From Kiritimatiellia bacterium (GTDB lineage: Bacteria > Verrucomicrobiota > Kiritimatiellia > RFP12 > UBA1067), in the NCBI GenBank assembly GCA_028701555.1, contig JAQVQN010000085.1, positions 1-8,403 on the forward strand: a stretch of DNA of 8,403 nucleotides, in the 5' to 3' direction. A program made the translations under genes and the position numbers. Shown piece after piece: positions 1 to 5,478 of the stretch (its first letter is position 1; every line of letters begins with the position of its first letter). The notes below the pieces were generated by a model. That model did not search any database. It had not been told where the DNA came from and worked only from the letters and a program-made list of their open reading frames with translations.

Positions 1-416
1 ATGGCCGTCACGTCCATCCTGTCCACTCCGTCACGGCTCGGGCACAGGTCGCCTTTGACATACAGAGCCGGAGCGCAGGCCTCGATCTTTGCCGCCAGAT
101 GCTTCTCGGGCGCGAAATGCAGCACCGACGCGTCCCTGAAACTGTCCCACAAACCCAGCGCGTCAAAATACAGGAACAGATGGCGCTCGCGGTCATGACT
201 GCGGCAGAAGGGGCACCAGAACTGGTCAAAGTCGCTGCCAACCCACTCAACCTCTTTCAGATAATCAGAAACAGCCTGCCATCCGCCGCGATATTTTGAG
301 AACCGGAAAAATTTCTTACCGCAGACACAACACTGCCGTGATCGGCCCAGCCCATTAACCATCCGTCGCGTTTTGCGCAGAAACCCCACTTTGTCTTGCG
401 TCGGCTGATACAACAT
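1..416 (-). CDS. Zinc-ribbon class I SAM-dependent methyltransferase, N-terminal part (3' end outside window)
   Basis: This reading frame is open from an ATG at 416 to the window edge, giving 138 codons with no stop. The N-terminal part has two CxxC pairs (C29/C32 and C68/C71), as expected for a zinc ribbon. The second sits in WCPFCRSHDRERHLFLY, a form seen in a methyltransferase group whose ribbon precedes the catalytic fold. Next comes VLHFAPE (98-104), which in that group takes the place of the usual glycine-rich SAM loop, and then an acidic YVKGD (119-123). The family is annotated as SAM-dependent methyltransferase and is often found near surface-polysaccharide genes; the substrate is unknown. 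The start is favoured by a strong Shine-Dalgarno 6 nt upstream and by its position 12 nt after the birA stop, so it is the third gene of that operon. The family call is from memory of motifs. Most of the catalytic domain is outside the window. Confidence 0.78.
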   Translation of the reverse strand, partial: MLYQPTQDKVGFLRKTRRMVNGLGRSRQCCVCGKKFFRFSKYRGGWQAVSDYLKEVEWVGSDFDQFWCPFCRSHDRERHLFLYFDALGLWDSFRDASVLHFAPEKHLAAKIEACAPALYVKGDLCPSRDGVDRMDVTA

Positions 417-422
417 AACTCA

Positions 423-430
423 CCCCCCTC
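423..430 (-). promoter_or_regulatory. Ribosome-binding site of the methyltransferase gene, overlapping the birA stop
   Basis: On the minus strand GAGGGGGG ends 6 nt before the ATG at 416, and its first two bases belong to the birA TGA stop. This fixes the start of the methyltransferase gene and suggests that ribosomes finishing birA feed into it. Confidence 0.6.
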
Positions 431-1412
431 ATGTCCCCCGCACCAGAAAAGCTTCGCCGGAATACACCGCCACAATACCGTGCTCGGTCTTTAACCGCAA
501 TGCCCCATCTTCCTGAATTCCATCGGATATACCGCGCAGATGTTCGCGCCCCTGCATCAGTGTGATCTCTTTCCCGCAAAGGGCATCAAGGTCTGCGATG
601 CGCGGCAGCAGCGGTTTCAAGCCTTCGGCCCGCCACAGGTCATACAAAGGCTCCATACGGTTGATGATGGCAGCCAGCGTCTCAACACGAGAAAACACCC
701 GCCCCGCAGCAATCCTCAGCGAAGTCGCGGTCTCAAGCAACGCTTCAGTAAAATCCCGCGTGGTCATGTTAACGTTCAACCCCACTCCCGGAATCACGCT
801 GCGCACGCTGTCCGCCTCAGCCTGCATTTCACAGAGCACACCGCAAACTTTGCGCCCTCCGATCAGGATATCGTTGGGCCATTTGACAAGGGTTTCTAGT
901 TCCGGCGCCATGCCGACGATGGCTTCAGCCACGGCCAGCCCCACCACCAGCGGCAACGACACCGCGCGACCAGGCTCTATGGACGGACGCAAAAGCAGTG
1001 AAAAGTAGAGATTGTCCGCTGGAGGAGAATGCCAGACACGCTCCAGACGGCCGCGGCCCTGACTCTGGCTGTCAGCACTCAACAACACGCCCTCGAGCGC
1101 ACCCTCAGCGGCTATTCGCGCCATCTCGCGGTTGGTCGATCCCGTTTCCCGAACGTGACGACAGTCATGCCCCAGTCTCGCCGTAGTCAATAAAGGCACC
1201 ACCTCGGCCGCGGTCGGAGTGTCAGGCGACCGATCCAGCCGGTAACCGCGACGCGAGCAGGCAGCGATCACGTAGCCCTCCAACCGCAAGGACTCAACAT
1301 GCTTCCAGACCGCCGCCCGCGAGATACCCAAGTGCTCGCAGATGGTCCGGCTTGAGACCTCTGCCCCACCCGCCTCCCGCAACAGGTTCACTATCTGCCG
1401 CGCTGGTTTCAT
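429..1412 (-). CDS. birA: Bifunctional biotin--[acetyl-CoA-carboxylase] ligase / biotin operon repressor BirA
   Basis: The protein has 327 residues, about the usual length of the two-function form. Residues 1-60 are a winged helix-turn-helix of the HTH_11 type, with LGISRAAVWKHVESL (28-42) as the recognition region. The catalytic domain follows, with ETGSTN (89-94), the biotinyl-AMP loop GRGRLERVW (119-127) and KWPND (177-181), which carries the catalytic lysine. GVGLNVN (209-215) and a C-terminal SH3-like domain (about 275-327) complete it. BirA activates biotin as biotinyl-5'-AMP and transfers it to a lysine of carboxyl-carrier proteins such as AccB, in the cytoplasm. With the DNA-binding domain present it can also repress biotin genes, but none lie in this window, so its target is unknown. 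Its ATG overlaps the stop of the upstream hydrolase gene (ATGA, 1409-1412). No Shine-Dalgarno is visible within about 12 nt, so expression probably depends on translation of that gene. Confidence 0.95.
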   Translation of the reverse strand: MKPARQIVNLLREAGGAEVSSRTICEHLGISRAAVWKHVESLRLEGYVIAACSRRGYRLDRSPDTPTAAEVVPLLTTARLGHDCRHVRETGSTNREMARIAAEGALEGVLLSADSQSQGRGRLERVWHSPPADNLYFSLLLRPSIEPGRAVSLPLVVGLAVAEAIVGMAPELETLVKWPNDILIGGRKVCGVLCEMQAEADSVRSVIPGVGLNVNMTTRDFTEALLETATSLRIAAGRVFSRVETLAAIINRMEPLYDLWRAEGLKPLLPRIADLDALCGKEITLMQGREHLRGISDGIQEDGALRLKTEHGIVAVYSGEAFLVRGT

Positions 1413-2023
1413 AGGTAGGGATTGTCGCGTATCTCGCGCTCGATCGTGGTCATCGAACCATGCCCGCAGATCACCTGCGTCTCACCGGGCAGTGCCGTTA
1501 GTTTCTTGAGCGACTCGGCCAACTGCCGTCCGTCGCCGCCCGGGAAATCGGTGCGTCCGACCGAGCCGGCGAAAAGCGTATCTCCCGCGACCAGCAGTCC
1601 ATCTTTCTCAAATAGCAAACACCAGCCACCCGGCGTGTGTCCCGGCGTATGTAAGATACGCGCTTCCAAACCGCCGTAAGCGAGCGTGTCCCCCTCAGCC
1701 TTGTCCGTAACCAGCGTCGAAGGTCGGCTGGTCGCAGGGTAAGGCGGCATGGCATTAAGCGGCGAGAACGCGATGGCTTCGTCCGCAGCATGCAAGTACA
1801 CCGGCACCGAGAACTCCGCCACAATTTCATTCACAGCGGATATGTGGTCAAAGTGCGCGTGCGTCAGAACCACCACCCCGGGACGGAGCGAGAGATTCCG
1901 CATGCGTCCCAAGATTGCCGCCCCGCGCGCACCGGGATCAACCACCCAAGCGCAAGCCGGATCATCCCACAATATAACGCAGTTAGCCCCGTAGACCCCC
2001 ACCGGCATAATCTCGTATCGCAT
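1409..2023 (-). CDS. MBL-fold metallo-hydrolase, glyoxalase II / YcbL-like
   Basis: This 204-residue protein contains the full metal-binding set of the metallo-beta-lactamase fold: HAHFDH (55-60), H129 in TPGHTPGG, D148 in AGDTLF, and H188 in CGHG. The stretch GSVGRTDFPGGD (153-164) is typical of the short glyoxalase II-like group that includes YcbL. These proteins lack the C-terminal substrate-binding helical domain of true GloB, which is about 250 residues. Such enzymes hydrolyse thioesters such as S-lactoylglutathione or related compounds in the cytoplasm with two metal ions; the natural substrate is often unproven. It is the first gene of the operon with birA and the methyltransferase. 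The ATG is preceded 4 nt upstream by an AG-repeat that can only be a weak Shine-Dalgarno. No functional tie to biotin is evident, and the pairing may simply be operon packing. Confidence 0.9.
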   Translation of the reverse strand: MRYEIMPVGVYGANCVILWDDPACAWVVDPGARGAAILGRMRNLSLRPGVVVLTHAHFDHISAVNEIVAEFSVPVYLHAADEAIAFSPLNAMPPYPATSRPSTLVTDKAEGDTLAYGGLEARILHTPGHTPGGWCLLFEKDGLLVAGDTLFAGSVGRTDFPGGDGRQLAESLKKLTALPGETQVICGHGSMTTIEREIRDNPYL

Positions 2024-2027
2024 TCAG

Positions 2028-2108
2028 TCTCTCTCTTTCTAGTAGCTATCCCCAAAAATCGTGTCCAAAAATACAAGAATCTAAAAAAACCCTGTAGGTG
2101 AGAGAGAG
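2028..2108 (-). promoter_or_regulatory. Leader with a CU-tract able to pair with the AG-tract at the hydrolase start
   Basis: On the minus strand the region upstream of the hydrolase gene has CTCTCTCTC (2108 to 2100) and, about 65 nt later, GAGAGAGA (2035 to 2028), four nt before the ATG. The two can form 8 perfect base pairs, with several slipped registers, and would cover the only purine-rich ribosome-binding region. The spacer is A/T-rich with runs of T. This matters only if transcription starts upstream of 2108. I could not identify a convincing promoter for this operon. Confidence 0.3.
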
Positions 2109-2190
2109 TATGTGTGTAAGAGCGCGCAACATCATACCCGCATACCCACAAACTCACACACTTGGGTTGCTGGCTTATACCGCATCGGGT

Positions 2191-2222
2191 TTGACATTAG
2201 ACATTTTACCCCTGTGTGTCAA
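2191..2222 (+). repeat. Inverted repeat TTGACA-N20-TGTCAA upstream of the CPBP protease gene
   Basis: TTGACA (2191-2196) is mirrored by TGTCAA (2217-2222). Inside these arms ACA (2201-2203) can also face TGT (2213-2215). The element ends 21 nt before the protease start codon. It could be an operator for a dimeric repressor or a small mRNA hairpin in the leader. TTGACA alone equals a perfect -35 box, but no acceptable -10 box lies 16-18 nt downstream. A 6-bp arm can arise by chance. Confidence 0.35.
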
Positions 2223-2231
2223 GCGTCAGAC

Positions 2232-2237
2232 GAGGAG
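2232..2237 (+). promoter_or_regulatory. Ribosome-binding site deciding the CPBP protease start
   Basis: GAGGAG lies 6 nt before the ATG at 2244. The next in-frame ATG (2304, residue 21) has no comparable site, so the longer form with a basic 20-residue N-terminus is preferred. Confidence 0.65.
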
Positions 2238-2243
2238 CTATAA

Positions 2244-3137
2244 ATGCGGAATCCAAGGCGTTTTGCTATTGCCCGCCGGGCCGCAAGCAGTCACAATATC
2301 AACATGTTTTCCGAGAGCAACGAAATAACCAAGCTAGTCTGCCAATCCGCCGCCGTCTTGATCGTTGTTGCCGGCATCACCTTAGACCTGCTGCTGGCTC
2401 TGCTTTTGCAAACCCGTCGCATCAAACCGGCTCTTCCATCATGCCAGGTCCTGCGGCAACGCGGCTATGGCACTTCGCAAGCCCAGGTCGCGCTGGCAGC
2501 CACACTGTTATTCGCTCTGCCATACCTTTTTCAGAAACCTGCCCCAGTCGCGCCAAAAGGCGTTTCTCTGCTTTTCGGCCATCTTCTGTACGCCTTAACA
2601 ACCCTTTCAGCGATTGCGCTGTGCATGTTCAATCTGCAAAAGACTTTTCATAACCTTTTTCTGAATGACGCATGCGGAGCAGGCAAAGCGTTTTTCAAAG
2701 GCCTGCTTTACGGGCTAGCCGCCATCCCGCCGGTTATGCTGCTGAGCTTGACCGTCAACACCTTGATCAAAATGCTCGGCTATGACTCGGCTTCGCAAGA
2801 TGTCTTCCGCTGGCTGGAAAAAGGCGGCATGGATACCGGCGCGCGCTATTTCACCGTGTTCGCGATTGTTGTGCTGGCACCCATTATAGAAGAGCTGTTA
2901 TTCCGCGGCATCCTGCTGCCTGCGCTGCTGAAAGGCAGAAACTTCGTGTTCGCTGCGTTGCTTTTAGGCGCTTATTTCGCGACCGTGCATTTCCACGCGC
3001 CCTCGTTTATCCCGCTGCTGAGCTTGAGCATGCTTTTCGCAGCAGGTTATGCCGCGACCGGGTCGATCATCACTCCCATTGTGATGCACTCGCTTTTCAA
3101 CCTTTCCGGTCTGGTGTTCTATGCTGCCGGAATGTAG
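2244..3137 (+). CDS. CPBP-family intramembrane glutamic endopeptidase (Abi/CAAX-protease-like)
   Basis: This is a 297-residue integral membrane protein with about eight hydrophobic segments, near 33-56, 82-99, 108-130, 150-175, 203-220, 233-253, 255-275 and 277-296. The conserved C-terminal half holds all three motifs of the family. These are EELLFRG (216-222) with the glutamate pair and arginine, the histidine motif in VHFHAP (248-253), and HSLFN (282-286). Family members range from eukaryotic CAAX prenyl-protease Rce1 to bacterial proteins linked to bacteriocin immunity, quorum-peptide processing or surface display. The substrate here cannot be inferred. The N-terminus is basic (RRFAIARR, residues 5-12), consistent with cytoplasmic placement. 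The gene is transcribed alone, divergently from the birA operon, and is followed by a weak terminator-like element. No bacteriocin or peptide gene is adjacent, so an immunity role is not supported by context. Confidence 0.9.
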   Translation: MRNPRRFAIARRAASSHNINMFSESNEITKLVCQSAAVLIVVAGITLDLLLALLLQTRRIKPALPSCQVLRQRGYGTSQAQVALAATLLFALPYLFQKPAPVAPKGVSLLFGHLLYALTTLSAIALCMFNLQKTFHNLFLNDACGAGKAFFKGLLYGLAAIPPVMLLSLTVNTLIKMLGYDSASQDVFRWLEKGGMDTGARYFTVFAIVVLAPIIEELLFRGILLPALLKGRNFVFAALLLGAYFATVHFHAPSFIPLLSLSMLFAAGYAATGSIITPIVMHSLFNLSGLVFYAAGM

Positions 3138-3144
3138 CGCTCGC

Positions 3145-3179
3145 AAAGATTCTTTACGCATAATCTGTAGATTTTTTTT
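3145..3179 (+). terminator. Weak intrinsic terminator-like element after the CPBP protease gene
   Basis: Short A/T-rich stems are possible just after the stop codon: AAAG/CTTT with a 3-nt loop (3145-3155), or AGATT (3147-3151) with AATCT (3162-3166). Eight T residues follow at 3172-3179. The stems are poor in GC, so this is at best a weak terminator. Its placement between two plus-strand units supports the call. Confidence 0.35.
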
Positions 3180-3241
3180 ACCTTATCCTATTACTACTTG
3201 CATGGCGGCGTTTTTTACGATTTAATTAAACCGTTTTGTAC

Positions 3242-3250
3242 TGCTATATA
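3242..3250 (+). promoter_or_regulatory. Candidate extended -10 promoter for the symporter operon
   Basis: TGCTATATA has the extended -10 form TGnTATAnT-like, within an AT-rich stretch and about 75 nt before the first start codon of the transporter pair. At 17-nt spacing the -35 position reads TTAATT (3222-3227), only a partial match, which an extended -10 can tolerate. The rest of the 187-bp gap (3138-3324) shows no gene or clear RNA. Confidence 0.35.
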
Positions 3251-3324
3251 GAAACCTTGCGGCAAGATGACTTATGCAGCGGTACGCTTAGCCTCTGTGG
3301 TGCTATGTCAAAAGGAGAGACACT

Positions 3325-3501
3325 ATGATGGTCGGAATAAACGATCCTTGGGTAGCCTTAGCTTATCTGCTTTCTTTCGTCGGCTCTGTGGCGTGCGTCA
3401 TGTACGGCGTCATCAACTGGAACAAGGGTGACGAGCCCATCGGGCCTGAAGACACCAATTGGGCCAAGGAAGAAAAAGAGGAAATCGAAGCGGCACTTTA
3501 A
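3325..3501 (+). CDS. Symporter small accessory protein, single-helix membrane subunit
   Basis: This 58-residue protein begins MMVGINDPWV, has one hydrophobic helix at about 9-31 (ALAYLLSFVGSVACVMYGVI), then NWNKGDEP (31-38) and a highly charged, mostly acidic C-terminal tail (42-55). An excellent Shine-Dalgarno, AGGAG at 3313-3317, lies 7 nt before the ATG; a second ATG follows directly and could also be used. It ends 27 nt before the sodium:solute symporter. The pattern of a DPW motif, one helix with Cys and YG, and then NWNKGD matches what I recall of a small family that NCBI names symporter small accessory protein. These are encoded next to SSS transporters in anaerobic bacteria and archaea. 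By analogy with other small partners of this superfamily (YjcH beside ActP, YhdT beside PanF) it probably binds the transporter in the inner membrane. The exact function is unproven. Confidence 0.8.
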   Translation: MMVGINDPWVALAYLLSFVGSVACVMYGVINWNKGDEPIGPEDTNWAKEEKEEIEAAL

Positions 3502-3528
3502 AATCTACCCTGACTGAGGATTAAATCA

Positions 3529-5424
3529 ATGGACATTCTGACTATCGTTATTCTGCTCACCTATCTGTTTGCGATCGGTTATCTAGGCTACCAGGGCTAC
3601 CGTCGCACTAAAACGGCGTCTGATTATCTGGTGGCAGGACGCAACGCCAATCCCGTAGTGATGGCACTCTCTTATGGTGCCACTTTCATCAGCACCTCCG
3701 CTATTGTCGGTTTCGGTGGTGTCGCCGCAAACTTCGGCATGGGCACACTGTGGTTGACGGTGCTCAACATCATCGTAGGCATATTTATCGCGTTCGTGGT
3801 TTTCGGCAACCCTACGCGCCGCATGGGACACCACCTTGACGCGCACACATTCCCGGAGCTAATGGGCAAGCGTTTTGACAGCCGCTGGATCCAGATCATC
3901 TGCGCCCTTATAATTTTTGTCTTCATGCCGCTGTACGCAATGGCCGTCATTATCGGCGGCGCCGAGTTCATTGCCCCGGTTTTCCACATTTCATATGACG
4001 CTGCGCTGTACCTGTTCGCCTTGATCGTGGCCGCCTATGTCATCGCGGGCGGGCTTAAAGGCGTGATGCTGACCGACGCTCTGCAGGGAGCAATCATGCT
4101 CGTAGGCATGCTTGTCATGTTTGTTTTCACATATTACAAACTCGGCGGTTTTACGGCCGCGCACCAGACCCTCACCGACATGACACCCATGGTTCCAAAG
4201 GCCTTGACCGCCATCGGCCATCAGGGCTGGACTTCCATGCCGACCTTTGGCTGGGCCGCGCCGGGTGCCAGCGCCGCTGAATCGGCCAAAGTCAGCCTCT
4301 GGTGGATTATGGTCTCCACCATTGTCATGGGCGTCGGAATCGGCGTACTCGCACAGCCGCAGCTTATTGTGCGCTTCATGACCGTCAAATCCAAGCAGTC
4401 GCTGAACCGTGCCATCGTGGCCGGTGGCATTTTCATCTTTTTTATGACCGGCGTGGCTTTCATTGTCGGACCGCTTTCCAATGCCTATTTCGTGAAACAA
4501 GAGGCGATCGAATGCCACATCGTGAACGAGAACGCCCTGCTTGACCCGGGTGCTGACGGCAGTGGAGTGTTGAGCCTTGTCGCTGAGGATGCAGTTCAGG
4601 AAGTCAAAGCCCGCTCCAAAGCGTTTGTGGCCTATAAACGTCCGAACGAAACAGCGGACATGCCGCCTCACTATATTTTGAAAACACCAGCCATGACCAT
4701 AGCCCGCGGCACTGACGGCAACCCAGACACAATAAGGCCCGGCATGATAGCCATCGCCCGCACTGTGACACTCGGCACCACCATGAAAGGCAACTCCGAC
4801 ACCATCATACCTCGCTATATCAACAGTGCCTTCCCGAAATGGTTCGGGCTGCTGTTTCTCATGACGCTGCTATCCGCCGCCATGAGCACTCTATCAAGCC
4901 AGTTCCACACCATGGGCACCTCGATCGGTCGCGACATTTTCGAAACTATTCGCAAGGGCGACCAGAAACGCACAGTCCTGATAACCCGCTGCGGAATCGT
5001 CGTTGGCCTGATCACCGCCATAATTCTCGGGAAAGTCATCCGCGGCAACATCATCGCCGTGGCCACAGCGATCTTTTTCGGCATCTGCGCCGCCGCCTTC
5101 CTGCCGTCGTTCCTGGGAGCCTTGTTCTGGAAACGCATGACGCGCACCGCAGCTCTCTCCTCAATCCTCACCGGGTTCTTGACCAGCGCCTTGTGGTCGA
5201 TTTTCGTCAACGCTAAAACCGCCGTAGGCTTGGGCATCTGCAAGGCAATGCTGGGACGTCCCACCATTCTGACTCCCGCCTTCAGTCCGACCTGGGCGTT
5301 TGTCGACCCCATTATGGTCGCGTTGCCGATCTCGGCCTTGGTTGCAGTGGCCATAACTTTTCTCACTAAGCCAATGCCCCCGGAACACGTGTCTTACTGT
5401 TTCGGCGGCAAAAAACCGCAGTGA
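3529..5424 (+). CDS. Sodium:solute symporter (SSS family) with enlarged periplasmic loop
   Basis: This 631-residue inner-membrane protein has about 13 hydrophobic helices: near 3-23, 43-66, 73-93, 119-143, 156-174, 181-203, 257-280, 295-318, 436-460, 484-502, 507-535, 541-562 and 594-613. That count and order fit the PutP/SGLT fold. Recognisable family segments are SDYLVAGR (31-38), the loop GGLKGVMLTDALQG (174-187), GVLAQPQLIVRFM (272-284) and AAMSTLSSQF (450-459). S453 and T454 correspond to the sodium-binding Ser/Thr of PutP. It couples solute uptake to sodium entry. The solute cannot be told from sequence; organic acids, amino acids and sugars are all used in the family. The loop at about 319-434 is roughly 100 residues longer than in PutP-type members. 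GAGGA (3516-3520) gives a well-spaced start, and the gene follows the small accessory protein in one operon. Confidence 0.92.
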   Translation: MDILTIVILLTYLFAIGYLGYQGYRRTKTASDYLVAGRNANPVVMALSYGATFISTSAIVGFGGVAANFGMGTLWLTVLNIIVGIFIAFVVFGNPTRRMGHHLDAHTFPELMGKRFDSRWIQIICALIIFVFMPLYAMAVIIGGAEFIAPVFHISYDAALYLFALIVAAYVIAGGLKGVMLTDALQGAIMLVGMLVMFVFTYYKLGGFTAAHQTLTDMTPMVPKALTAIGHQGWTSMPTFGWAAPGASAAESAKVSLWWIMVSTIVMGVGIGVLAQPQLIVRFMTVKSKQSLNRAIVAGGIFIFFMTGVAFIVGPLSNAYFVKQEAIECHIVNENALLDPGADGSGVLSLVAEDAVQEVKARSKAFVAYKRPNETADMPPHYILKTPAMTIARGTDGNPDTIRPGMIAIARTVTLGTTMKGNSDTIIPRYINSAFPKWFGLLFLMTLLSAAMSTLSSQFHTMGTSIGRDIFETIRKGDQKRTVLITRCGIVVGLITAIILGKVIRGNIIAVATAIFFGICAAAFLPSFLGALFWKRMTRTAALSSILTGFLTSALWSIFVNAKTAVGLGICKAMLGRPTILTPAFSPTWAFVDPIMVALPISALVAVAITFLTKPMPPEHVSYCFGGKKPQ

Positions 5425-5460
5425 CCGTTACTTGCAGGCCTTTATAATTAACGCCTTAGA

Positions 5461-5477
5461 ATTTGCCATGCGCAAAT
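5461..5477. repeat. Short hairpin between the convergent symporter and permease genes
   Basis: ATTTGC (5461-5466) and GCAAAT (5472-5477) form a perfect 6-bp inverted repeat around a 5-nt loop, ending 1 nt past the permease stop codon. No T-run follows on either strand, so it is not a convincing intrinsic terminator. It may protect 3' ends or be chance. The rest of the 54-bp gap shows nothing clear. Confidence 0.4.
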
Positions 5478-5478
5478 A

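Noticed and set aside
423..428. Six-G run as a phase-variation tract
   Set aside because: Six bases is too short to be strongly slippage-prone, and it is fully explained as the core of the methyltransferase ribosome-binding site.
2191..2196. TTGACA as a perfect -35 box for the protease gene
   Set aside because: The expected -10 position (about 2213-2219) reads GTGTGT-like sequence, far from TATAAT. It is kept only as an arm of an inverted repeat.
2244..3137. CPBP protease as a bacteriocin immunity gene
   Set aside because: Members do serve in immunity, but there is no small peptide, maturation or two-component gene next to it, and the nearby ABC operon is about 2.3 kb away on the other strand.
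3991..4671. Long minus-strand open frame (226 codons) inside the symporter gene
   Set aside because: It is antisense to a protein with full family motifs. Its product is rich in His, Gly and Asp without domain logic, which is typical of a reverse-frame shadow in GC-rich coding DNA.
4815..5366. Minus-strand open frame of 183 codons inside the symporter gene
   Set aside because: It is antisense to conserved transmembrane helices, lies in a gene whose own frame is intact, and has no recognisable motif or ribosome-binding site.
5425..5478. Bidirectional terminator between the convergent genes
   Set aside because: The only clean hairpin (5461-5477) is AT-rich at its base and has no T-run on either side. 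A longer AGGC/GCCT pairing has a 14-nt loop and is too weak.
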